A stretch of 64,000 nt of DNA from assembly GCA_947496465.1 (NCBI GenBank), contig CANMCX010000004.1, positions 184,179 to 248,178 on the forward strand, given 5' to 3'. Positions 17,927 through 26,203 of this stretch are shown in pieces. The notes beneath the pieces are model-generated. The model worked only from the letters and a program-made list of their open reading frames with translations, did not search any database and had not been told where the DNA came from. Each line of letters starts with the position of its first letter. Position 1 is the stretch's first letter. The translations under genes and the position numbers were made by a program. This DNA comes from Marinifilum_A sediminis. GTDB lineage: Bacteria > Bacteroidota > Bacteroidia > Bacteroidales > Marinifilaceae.

Positions 17927-20900
17927 ATGCAAAGTAAAAAACCAAGCGAAATTGAAGTGAACCAAAAGAAGAGTAAAGGTGATCAAAAAGATTTAATCCG
18001 TTACATTAATCTTCAGTTGGCGGCAATGGGACAACCCATTTTTAAAGAAGAATCAACAGAAGAAGAACAACTTTCTGACCCTAAATTTATAGAGCTAACT
18101 GATAGCTTGATTAAAAACTATCGTGCAAAATCACGTTTATTAGCCGACCACCTTTGTCCAGCCGATCAGCGTATACAAGATTTTCTAAACGATTATCTTG
18201 CTGATGTAGATGATGAAGTTGCACAAATACCAACATCTACATTTGTTTTAGATCAACCGGGAATCGCAAGAGAACTGAGTTTACCTCCAAATAAGGATGA
18301 ACACATAACAGATCTATTAAGTTCTTACAGAATAGAACAAGGTGTTCTACACAATCCAAAACACGATAGAAGAACTACCAAAGGTTCTTTCCACATTGTA
18401 GATGGAAGCCTACCTGTTCCTTTGGATAAAATTGAAGTACCAAAGAAAGCATTTGCTAAATTCTTACAAGCTGCTTTCTCTCCTTCAGAAGAAACCAAAC
18501 AAATTCCATTTACAGCTTCTCAGGAAGACAAAGCTAAGATGATGGTATCTCTTTTACTTCGTCCAACTGTATGTCCTGAAGTTAAAGGAGTTATCAGTCA
18601 GAAGTCAATGGAAGTTCGTTTCTTCGCTCCTGGTAGCCTTGTAAGTAACCTTGATTTTGTGGAATCTATTTTCGGTAATGCTGGAGATCCTAACATTCCT
18701 GCAAATGATGCTGGTTTGGATATTGAACACTGGACAGGACATACTGGATGTATTGTTTTGGCTCCACAATTGTTGAAACTTACCAAGAAAGAATTAGGTT
18801 TACCTCATTACGATGATGCAACTGAACGTCAGAAAAGAGATGGTGTTTGCTGGATCAAAGAAGATGAGCTTTATAATAACGGAAGTGCATTTAAATTAAC
18901 TTGCCGTAGCGAAAAAGGTGTGGTAATTACTTTAATTGCAGATAACTATTTCGGATACTCTAAAAAAGAGATCAAAACTCAAATCAGTTTCTCGGCTAAC
19001 CTATACGGATTGGCAGAAGAAGAGCATGCTGGTGGAGCTATTGCTTTCCCTAGAAAGAATTTAGGTGATAGTTTTAGTGGAGCACTATTCATGAAAAATG
19101 TATTGAAGAAACAATACAGCTATGATGAAATGGTAAAAGAATTTGGTGCTACTATGGATGTTCACCCTGAAGGATTTGCTGTTGACAAAGAGTATCCAAA
19201 CATCTATTACATCAATGAAAATTCAAATATTGATGTTTATGAAAGTAAGGTAAGCTGGGAAAAAGATAGTGAAGAACAGAGCATTCGTCTACTTCCTGAT
19301 CACTACTATGTTCACCCATCAGGATATAAAATGCACATGGAAAAACATCCATCTGCACCATCATGGAGATTGGTAAGTACTGCCTCTGAAGGAACATTCT
19401 GCCACAAGCCATGTACTGTTTCAGGAGGTGGTAAATCAGAAATTTCCAAATCACTTCTAAATGCAATTATCTATAGCTCTTTCTATGTGCAAGACATGGA
19501 AAAAGACTTTAATTTAGCTGACGAAGTAATTAATCACGATTATACAAAACGTTGGAAAGATCATCCAGATAGAACGACTCCATCGAGATCATTATTAAGT
19601 TCTGATCGTTCTTTAGGATCTGTAGTTAAGTTATTAACTCCATCGAAATATTATACTGCTGAATACAATGCATTTTTGGATACAATTCCAGATCACGTTA
19701 AGGCATTAGTTCTATTTGTTAAGAGATTCTATCGCCCTGAGCGTACTGATAGCAACTGGAGAGACTATTTCTCAGTTGACGTTATCAATGGAAGAAAAGG
19801 ACACGAATTGTTATTCAACAACCGTAAAATTGTAGCAAGTTACCTGCGTGTAGGATTTGCTGATGACAATTCATGGTATTTGAATAAGTTGCGTCAGGAC
19901 TTTATTGCTGCTGCTAAAATTCAAATGGAGGATGATATTACAGCATCTGTAGTTCTTCCTGCAAACAGCTTGAATTACCTTAACGAAGCTTACGACAATG
20001 CTAGTGTGAAGTTAACTGCCAACTGCGAGAAGAGATTCTTCCAGCGTCCTGATGAAGCAATTCACAGAGGATATGATAAGGAAGCGGAAGCGGATCTATC
20101 AATGAGAAATAACTTTACTTCAAACTACGAACCATTATCTACTGAAGATGGTAAGGATTTAATTGCTGATGCTATTGGTTTTGATATGTACACCAAACCA
20201 ATTCAGGAAGTAATTAAGCGAGGAGCTGAAAGTAAGAATTCAAACTATTTCATCTCACCATCTCATCCAAGAATTGTAAATGGTGCTCCATCAAAGAATC
20301 CAAGGTATTTGCAAATCAGACCTGATTTGGTAAATCCAATTGACGATCGTTTGGCTGATGTTGGTATTCGATTAGCAAGAAGAATTCCATTGGATCAACC
20401 TGTTCATCACCCAGTAAATGCTGTTCTTCCAGGACGTAGAAATAATCCTGCTGAGAAAGAAGTTGGTATTCGTGCTTTGAGTGTATATAACCCAATTCAC
20501 TACCAAGAGTTACCTGAATTGTTCATGGACTTTATCTGTAGTTTAACTGGTAAATCTCCTTCAACAACAGGAGCGGGTACAGAAGGTGCATTGACAAAAG
20601 GTCCTTTCAACATGTTGTCACCAACAACTGACTTAAACAATGCGTTACTTTCGTATATCCTAACTGGATATCAGGGATTCTCATCTGCAGCGGGTCACGT
20701 TGGAACAGAGAACAGATTCGATCATGATGTATCATTATTGATTCCTGAATTGTGGTGTCGCTTGAAAGAAGAGAATCGTAATCCTAAGTTGTTAATAAAA
20801 GAAGGATCTCTTGAGAAATTGGAAGATTTCGAATTTGAAGGAGAAAAGATTGAAGCTTCTCGTTTAGGATATCGTATTACAGACGAATTCTTATTCCGCT

Positions 20901-21421
20901 ATATGAACCGTATTTTCGATGAGCCTCAGAATGTATTCAATGAAAGAATGCTGAAGCCGGAAATTCAGGATATGGAAGCTTATGCAGATGGGATTAAGAA
21001 TATCTGCGAAGCTCAGGAAAAAGTTGCGGTAAATTACTTTAAAGATAATAGTGTTGATGCTGCTATTCCTCCATTAAAAATTCTTTTAAGCATTATGGCT
21101 TATGGAGAATTTGAAGGAAAACACATTTCTGATTCAGAATTGCGTAAGCAATTTGATCGTGATGTTGTCATCAAGTCTGACTGGTACAAAGAAAGATTGA
21201 AGCGCAAACAGCAAATCGATATTGAATTCTACGAAAAACAGATTGCATATATTGAGTCGTTCATGGCTGAAAAGTTGAACTCAGAATGGAGTGAAGACTT
21301 AAGTCTGGAAGACAGATATGCAAAAGCTAAAAAAGATTTAGAAAAAGTGAAATCTGAAGAGTACCTGCAAAGTTTAGTAGGTACAATTGGAGCTGATCCG
21401 CTTTGCAGAAGAGCAGAGTAA
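17927..21421 (+). CDS. Large conserved protein, candidate PPi-dependent phosphoenolpyruvate carboxykinase
   Basis: The 1164-residue cytosolic protein has no signal peptide or TM helix. A glycine-rich P-loop-like segment, TVSGGGKSEISKS (residues ~497-509), and a second strongly conserved-looking segment, KSPSTTGAGTEGALTKGP (~875-893), stand out. Length and these motifs agree with my recollection of PPi-type PEPCK (EC 4.1.1.38; ~1100-1200 residues, known from Propionibacterium and Entamoeba). That enzyme interconverts oxaloacetate + PPi and PEP + CO2 + Pi. The identification comes from memory of the family, not a search. If right, it would link PEP and C4 metabolism in a lactate-using fermenter. 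It is monocistronic, with its own promoter and terminator. Confidence 0.6.
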   Translation: MQSKKPSEIEVNQKKSKGDQKDLIRYINLQLAAMGQPIFKEESTEEEQLSDPKFIELTDSLIKNYRAKSRLLADHLCPADQRIQDFLNDYLADVDDEVAQIPTSTFVLDQPGIARELSLPPNKDEHITDLLSSYRIEQGVLHNPKHDRRTTKGSFHIVDGSLPVPLDKIEVPKKAFAKFLQAAFSPSEETKQIPFTASQEDKAKMMVSLLLRPTVCPEVKGVISQKSMEVRFFAPGSLVSNLDFVESIFGNAGDPNIPANDAGLDIEHWTGHTGCIVLAPQLLKLTKKELGLPHYDDATERQKRDGVCWIKEDELYNNGSAFKLTCRSEKGVVITLIADNYFGYSKKEIKTQISFSANLYGLAEEEHAGGAIAFPRKNLGDSFSGALFMKNVLKKQYSYDEMVKEFGATMDVHPEGFAVDKEYPNIYYINENSNIDVYESKVSWEKDSEEQSIRLLPDHYYVHPSGYKMHMEKHPSAPSWRLVSTASEGTFCHKPCTVSGGGKSEISKSLLNAIIYSSFYVQDMEKDFNLADEVINHDYTKRWKDHPDRTTPSRSLLSSDRSLGSVVKLLTPSKYYTAEYNAFLDTIPDHVKALVLFVKRFYRPERTDSNWRDYFSVDVINGRKGHELLFNNRKIVASYLRVGFADDNSWYLNKLRQDFIAAAKIQMEDDITASVVLPANSLNYLNEAYDNASVKLTANCEKRFFQRPDEAIHRGYDKEAEADLSMRNNFTSNYEPLSTEDGKDLIADAIGFDMYTKPIQEVIKRGAESKNSNYFISPSHPRIVNGAPSKNPRYLQIRPDLVNPIDDRLADVGIRLARRIPLDQPVHHPVNAVLPGRRNNPAEKEVGIRALSVYNPIHYQELPELFMDFICSLTGKSPSTTGAGTEGALTKGPFNMLSPTTDLNNALLSYILTGYQGFSSAAGHVGTENRFDHDVSLLIPELWCRLKEENRNPKLLIKEGSLEKLEDFEFEGEKIEASRLGYRITDEFLFRYMNRIFDEPQNVFNERMLKPEIQDMEAYADGIKNICEAQEKVAVNYFKDNSVDAAIPPLKILLSIMAYGEFEGKHISDSELRKQFDRDVVIKSDWYKERLKRKQQIDIEFYEKQIAYIESFMAEKLNSEWSEDLSLEDRYAKAKKDLEKVKSEEYLQSLVGTIGADPLCRRAE

Positions 21422-21444
21422 ATAAATCTTCAAGAATAAATTTT

Positions 21445-21481
21445 AAGAGTGACTCATTTAATTATGGGTTGCTCTTTTTTT
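21445..21481 (+). terminator. Intrinsic terminator of the 1164-residue protein gene
   Basis: A 12-bp stem (AAGAGTGACTCA with TGGGTTGCTCTT, three G-U pairs), an 8-nt loop and a run of T lie 24 bp after the stop codon. Confidence 0.8.
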
Positions 21482-21500
21482 ATGCCATAAAATTAAAAGC

Positions 21501-21618
21501 AAAAAATAGCCCGTGATATAGGGGAAATCACGGGCAACAATTCTAAAGGATTAATTAACCTACTAACCAACCTTACGGTTGAACCTTTAACTCATTACTA
21601 CCTTTCGGTAGAATTTCT
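21501..21618 (-). ncRNA. Candidate structured small RNA with two GNRA hairpins and terminator
   Basis: Read on the minus strand, the region has a -7-like box TATCTTTA (21625-21632). Next comes the hairpin CTACC-GAAA-GGTAG (21598-21611), then CAACC-GTAA-GGTTG (21568-21581), then a perfect 9-bp stem GCCCGTGAT/ATCACGGGC (21509-21535) followed by six T. Two 5-bp stems each closed by a GNRA tetraloop, in tandem and ending in an intrinsic terminator, are unlikely by chance. The predicted length is about 118 nt. It could instead be a processed 3' UTR of the beta-barrel gene at 21903. I do not recognise a known RNA family. Confidence 0.5.
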
Positions 21619-21797
21619 AGACTCTAAAGATAAAATTTTTTTTCATTTATCCACATAATAAGATAACGAATGTAAATTCTTTAAAACAATTCTACATAAC
21701 AGATAATATATCACAACTCAAAAACAAAGACAATTATGTATATTTATACACATGTGCTTTTATAAAGTAAATCCTTTTAGCAAGTATATATACTTAA

Positions 21798-21825
21798 ATC
21801 AGCCTTTACGAATGTAAAGGCTGAT
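21798..21825 (-). terminator. Hairpin, probable terminator of the beta-barrel gene (distal)
   Basis: A perfect 12-bp stem ATCAGCCTTTAC/GTAAAGGCTGAT with a 4-nt GAAT loop lies about 78 bp beyond the minus-strand stop at 21903. The U tract on the minus strand is short (TTTAAG), so termination may be partial. Confidence 0.6.
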
Positions 21826-21832
21826 AAATAAA

Positions 21833-21859
21833 TTTGGAACATTATAGTATTGTTCCAAA
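21833..21859 (-). terminator. Hairpin, probable terminator of the beta-barrel gene (proximal)
   Basis: TTTGGAACA and TGTTCCAAA form 9-bp perfect arms around a 9-nt loop, about 44 bp after the stop at 21903. With the hairpin at 21798 it forms a double 3'-end structure. Confidence 0.55.
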
Positions 21860-21902
21860 AAACGTACAAAAATGAAAAACAGAAATTACAATTCTTCACA
21901 TC

Positions 21903-23147
21903 TTAAAACGAGTATTTAAGATGCACCATAAAACGTGTACTTCCAACTTCAGAAGCATCTTTAACTTTACCATTAACTTGTGTTGTTCCATAAGCTGCTG
22001 CTGTATATAGCACTTGAGTTCCTATCATAAACTTACCTGAATACCATTCTACTCTTGGTCCGAACTGATAGATATAATCAATATTTGAACCACGACTATA
22101 TAATCCAACAAAACCATCTGCATCGGTTGCTAAATCATCGTCGGCTCCTAAGTTTTTAGTATAACCTGCAAACAAACCATAACGAACATCTCCTGTTGTG
22201 GTATATAAATCAGACCAAATGGATGAAGTTTTCACATTGGTATATTCGTAATCGCCATTGGCTTTTACATTCTTAACACCATATCCACCAATCATTACAA
22301 AATTATACATGTTCTCACCATAAATGGTATGAAGATTCCAAACCAACTTATCAGACTTAAGTGTCATCCAGGCATTCATTTGAACACTTGATAACATTTC
22401 ATCCGTTTTTGCGCCAAGAGGATTTTCTACCATTGGCTTCAAGAATTTAACTCCTGCAGTAGCACCTAAAGTAAATCCTTTTGCAAAATCATATTTTATC
22501 TGACCTGATAACTCAGGAATACTAGCCTGTTGTACATACTTCACATTAGCTCCATCAGGACCATTCGATTTAAAATCCAATTCTGACAAGGCTGCAATAA
22601 GTGCATATCCTTTATCACCTAATTTGCGAGTATATCGGAACTGAGGAGCTCTTCCCAATACATTAAACGGAATACCTCCACCCCAATGCTGAACCTTTGG
22701 GAAACATGAAGTAACGAACATTGGATGCCAATACTTACCAACCAACAATTCATCCTTTTCCCAATTTAGTTTCACAAAGGCATGTCTTAGTCTGAACAAA
22801 CCAGATTTATCATTTGATGTTCCAACAAAATCACCTTGAATTGTAGCTGATCCTTTCGCACCAAACGCCTCAAATCCTGTAACACCAACATTTAATCTTG
22901 AGTGAATAGAAGTCATAAACAGCTCCGAACGATCATTTAAATCATCACCATTAATATCGTAAGATTTTGCTGCAGGATATAGAATTACTTCTCCTTCGCG
23001 AGCATTAACGGTTTTACGAGTATCAAAGATCGCTTCAGCCGATACAAAGCCACTTAATTTAACTTTAACTTCTTCTTTCTTTTGCGCTATTCCTACTAAT
23101 GGAAGTAGCCCGAGTATTAGGATATATATTTTTTTCATAGTATTCAT
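21903..23147 (-). CDS. Outer-membrane beta-barrel (porin-like) protein
   Basis: The 414-residue product starts MNTMKKIYILILGLLPLVGIAQ, a clear signal peptide. Many alternating hydrophobic/aromatic strands follow (LNVGVTGFEAFGAKGSATIQG, FMIGTQVLYTAAAYG), and the C-terminal residue is Phe (HLKYSF), the usual outer-membrane barrel signature. I chose the ATG at 23147; an ATG at 23138 (MKKIYIL) is nearly as good, while the longer frame to 23180 only adds an implausible extension. It is a DcaP/porin-like barrel by architecture; the exact family is uncertain. It lies 108 bp after the FAD/Fe-S lactate oxidase gene on the same strand, so it may admit lactate or another small carboxylate (inference). 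Confidence 0.8.
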   Translation of the reverse strand: MNTMKKIYILILGLLPLVGIAQKKEEVKVKLSGFVSAEAIFDTRKTVNAREGEVILYPAAKSYDINGDDLNDRSELFMTSIHSRLNVGVTGFEAFGAKGSATIQGDFVGTSNDKSGLFRLRHAFVKLNWEKDELLVGKYWHPMFVTSCFPKVQHWGGGIPFNVLGRAPQFRYTRKLGDKGYALIAALSELDFKSNGPDGANVKYVQQASIPELSGQIKYDFAKGFTLGATAGVKFLKPMVENPLGAKTDEMLSSVQMNAWMTLKSDKLVWNLHTIYGENMYNFVMIGGYGVKNVKANGDYEYTNVKTSSIWSDLYTTTGDVRYGLFAGYTKNLGADDDLATDADGFVGLYSRGSNIDYIYQFGPRVEWYSGKFMIGTQVLYTAAAYGTTQVNGKVKDASEVGSTRFMVHLKYSF

Positions 23148-23255
23148 AGGTTTTTTAATCTTGAAACAGAGTGTGACCAAATTCTAAATGGAAGTAAAGA
23201 ATAGCTATTGGATCACACTTGTTTCAATTGCACAGATTATTGTAAATATTAATTG

Positions 23256-26084
23256 TTATTTTCTTTTGGGTGTTGTTGCCTTATCAACCAAGTAAATAAT
23301 TGATTGATACGAGACCCCACTATTTAAGGTTAGACCTATTTCACAAGTTCTACTTGTAGAGTAACCATGTTTCACCTCAACAGGGTGTTGAATTTTTAGA
23401 TCACGTAAACCATGATCATTCAATTCAGGATGTGTAAATCCTCTATCTCCTGCAAAGCCACAACAATTTGAATCTGGTTTTACCACCTTTTTAGCACATT
23501 TCTGAGCCAATTGAACTAACTTATCGTCAACACCAAGTTTTTTAGCTGAGCAGACCGCAAATACCGAAACAGTTTCATCAACTTGCTTAAAGTCTAAATG
23601 GTCTACCAAATAGTCAACTATAAACTCAATAGGTTCATATAATTTCAATGTTGGCTCCATATTCTCTTTCATGGTATACAAACACGGACTCATATCGCAA
23701 AGTACAGGATACTTTCCATTATCACTTGCTTTTAATAGAGCTTCCTCCAATGCATTGGATTTCTTCATTCCAGCCTCTTTAAAGCCTTTACTCAAGAAAG
23801 CCATACCACAACAATGATTGTTCAAATTCTCAGGGTAAATAATCTCATATCCTGCCTTTTGAATCAACTGTTCTGTCTTTTTGGTCAAGGCAACTTTCTC
23901 ATCGTAATCCTTCGATGTACCCATACTACGATTGATACACGATGGGAAATAAACCACTTTTTTAGGATTGGATGAATCTACAGCTGGAGGAACAATTTTA
24001 GGTGCTCCTTTTGGAAAGGCTTTATTCCAGCGAGGAATTGCATTACCCGATAGACTTCTCATACCTCCAGAGATTCCACTCATTAAACCTGTTCCAATAA
24101 TTGAATGGAAGAAGTTTACTGTATTTAATCCTACTTTGGCATAAGATTGTACCTTATCCATATTATCGGCACACCACATAGCATATTTCTTAGCTTTTGG
24201 CGATGCATCCTCAGATCTAAGATCTTTAATCAATTTACCAGTATCAATCTTTACAGGACAACTCAGTGCACACAAACTATCTGTCGCACAAAGCTGCATA
24301 GCTTCATAATCGAATTGTTTCACCAAATTAGCGAGCTCATGTGGTTTCTCACCTGTAGCTTTTAATCTGGTAATCTCACGGAACGTAGCAATTCTCTGTC
24401 GAGGACTTAAGGTTAAATTGTGAGATACACAAGATGGTTCACAGAAACCACACTCCATACATTTGTCCACTTTTTCGTGAGCTGCAGGTAGAGGTTTTAA
24501 ATCCTTTAGGTGAGCTTGCTTATCAGCATTTAAGATAACACCTGGATTGATTAAAAAGTTTGGATCGAAAATTTGCTTGATATCTTTCATCAGATTATAA
24601 GCATCAGTTCCCCACTCCATTTCAACATATGGAGCCATATTTCGACCTGTACCGTGTTCTGCTTTTAAAGCACCATCGTAACGACCAACAACTAGATCAG
24701 CCAATTCATCCATGAACTTAGCATACCGATCTATCTCTTTCTGAGTACCAAAATCCTGAGTAAATACAAAGTGTAAATTCCCTTCCAAAGCGTGACCAAA
24801 AATTACTGCTTCGGTATATTTATACTTCTTAAAGAGTTCCTGAAGATCTAATGTTGCCTCAGCCAATTTTGGTACAGGAAAACAAACGTCCTCAATAATA
24901 ACGGTAGTACCTGTTTTACGCATACCTCCTACTGTTGGCAATAGTCCTTTACGGATTTTCCAAAGCATGGCAAATTCGGCAGGAACATCAGTAAACTCAA
25001 TCGGCAATTCAACAGGGATTTCCTTAATTGAATCCTTAATAATTTTAATTTGTTGCTTTAAAGTTTTTGCATTTTCAGCTCTGGTCTCTACCAAAATTGC
25101 CGAAGCTCCTTCCGATAAAGTTTTTAAATATGCAGGTACACCCTCATCATTTTCAACCGAGCGCAATGCTGCTCTATCCATTAATTCTACGGCAGCAACA
25201 GGCTCCGATTTTAAGATAGAAACCGCTCTACAAGCCTTTTCAATATCAGGAAACATCATTAAAGAGCTCGCCTTAAATTTATGCTCTATTACTGTTTTAT
25301 AAACCAACTCGGAAATAAAACCTAAGGTTCCTTCCGATCCGATCATTATGTGGGTTAAAATATCGAAAGGATCGGTATAGTCAACCAAAGCATTTAAACT
25401 GTATCCAGTCGTATTTTTCATCTTAAATTTATCCCGAATACGTGCATGCAGAGTTTCATTACCTCTAACCTTTTTGGCCAAATTGTCTAAATCCTGCAAC
25501 AAGCTTGCATGAGTTCTTTCAAATGACGTTTTACTATCTTCACAAGAAGTATCTAATACTGTTCCATCGTGTAAAATAACACGAATAGAATCGATTGTTT
25601 TGTACGAATTCTCAGATGTACCACAGCACATACCAGAAGCATTATTGGCTGCAATACCACCAATCATAGCTGCATTTATAGAAGCCGGATCGGGACCAAT
25701 TTTCTTCCCATAAGGAGCAAGAACTGCATTAGCACGTGAACCAACAATACCTGGTTGAAGTCTAATTTTCTCACCCTCATTTAAAATGGTGTGCTTTTTC
25801 CAATGATCCCCAGCCACTACCAAAACCGAATCGCTAATGGCTTGACCTGATAAACTTGTTCCTGCAGCTCGATAAGTTACCGGAATATTTAAATCGTGAC
25901 ATTCACGCATGATCAAACTCACCTCGTTTTCATCCTTCGATTTGATAACCAACTTAGGTATCAATCTATAGAAACTAGCATCAGTTCCCCAAGCCAAAGT
26001 ATGAAGCGGATCATGAAACATTCTTTTCTTATCTATTGTCTGCAACAATCTTTCGTGTAGTATTTTATATTCTCCTGTAAGCAT
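23256..26084 (-). CDS. FAD-binding oxidase/Fe-S protein, D-lactate dehydrogenase (GlcD-GlcF fusion) type
   Basis: The 942-residue protein combines an FAD-binding type-4 domain (~40-180; PVTYRAAGTSLSGQA and GGIAANNASGMCCG), FAD-oxidase C-terminal domain (~210-450; ending FGHALEGNLHF, AEHGTGRN), two 4Fe-4S clusters (CMECGFCEPSC ~540; CATDSLCALSCP ~600) and two CCG domains (HCCGMAF, NCCGFAG) at ~700-930. This matches single-chain D-lactate or glycolate dehydrogenases that pass electrons to the quinone pool. Neighbouring lactate genes favour D-lactate. It is separated from the permease gene by a terminator-like hairpin (26166) and a possible own promoter (26135), so it may be regulated apart from lutCBA. 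Confidence 0.9.
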   Translation of the reverse strand: MLTGEYKILHERLLQTIDKKRMFHDPLHTLAWGTDASFYRLIPKLVIKSKDENEVSLIMRECHDLNIPVTYRAAGTSLSGQAISDSVLVVAGDHWKKHTILNEGEKIRLQPGIVGSRANAVLAPYGKKIGPDPASINAAMIGGIAANNASGMCCGTSENSYKTIDSIRVILHDGTVLDTSCEDSKTSFERTHASLLQDLDNLAKKVRGNETLHARIRDKFKMKNTTGYSLNALVDYTDPFDILTHIMIGSEGTLGFISELVYKTVIEHKFKASSLMMFPDIEKACRAVSILKSEPVAAVELMDRAALRSVENDEGVPAYLKTLSEGASAILVETRAENAKTLKQQIKIIKDSIKEIPVELPIEFTDVPAEFAMLWKIRKGLLPTVGGMRKTGTTVIIEDVCFPVPKLAEATLDLQELFKKYKYTEAVIFGHALEGNLHFVFTQDFGTQKEIDRYAKFMDELADLVVGRYDGALKAEHGTGRNMAPYVEMEWGTDAYNLMKDIKQIFDPNFLINPGVILNADKQAHLKDLKPLPAAHEKVDKCMECGFCEPSCVSHNLTLSPRQRIATFREITRLKATGEKPHELANLVKQFDYEAMQLCATDSLCALSCPVKIDTGKLIKDLRSEDASPKAKKYAMWCADNMDKVQSYAKVGLNTVNFFHSIIGTGLMSGISGGMRSLSGNAIPRWNKAFPKGAPKIVPPAVDSSNPKKVVYFPSCINRSMGTSKDYDEKVALTKKTEQLIQKAGYEIIYPENLNNHCCGMAFLSKGFKEAGMKKSNALEEALLKASDNGKYPVLCDMSPCLYTMKENMEPTLKLYEPIEFIVDYLVDHLDFKQVDETVSVFAVCSAKKLGVDDKLVQLAQKCAKKVVKPDSNCCGFAGDRGFTHPELNDHGLRDLKIQHPVEVKHGYSTSRTCEIGLTLNSGVSYQSIIYLVDKATTPKRK

Positions 26085-26134
26085 TTTTGTTGGGTTTTAT
26101 TCTAATCAAACAAATAAATTGGTAACTTGTATGA

Positions 26135-26142
26135 CAAATGTA
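26135..26142 (-). promoter_or_regulatory. Possible -7 box (TACATTTG) of the D-lactate dehydrogenase gene
   Basis: On the minus strand TACATTTG fits TAnnTTTG exactly, about 50 nt before the ATG at 26084 and just after the permease terminator. The nearest -33 TTG is 25 nt upstream, longer than usual. Confidence 0.35.
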
Positions 26143-26165
26143 CGTTTTTTACTCTTTATAAAAAT

Positions 26166-26195
26166 GCCAAATATCCAAGTTATTGAATATTTGGC
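26166..26195 (-). terminator. Intrinsic terminator after the lactate permease gene
   Basis: GCCAAATAT and ATATTTGGC form 9-bp arms around a 12-nt loop, followed on the minus strand by ATTTTTAT. It lies 8 bp beyond the permease stop and so divides the lactate island into two transcripts, or attenuates the distal part. Confidence 0.7.
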
Positions 26196-26203
26196 AAGTT
26201 ATA

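Noticed and set aside
21903..23180. Longer N-terminus of the barrel protein (to 23180)
   Set aside because: It would place charged residues before a perfect signal peptide that begins at 23147 or 23138.
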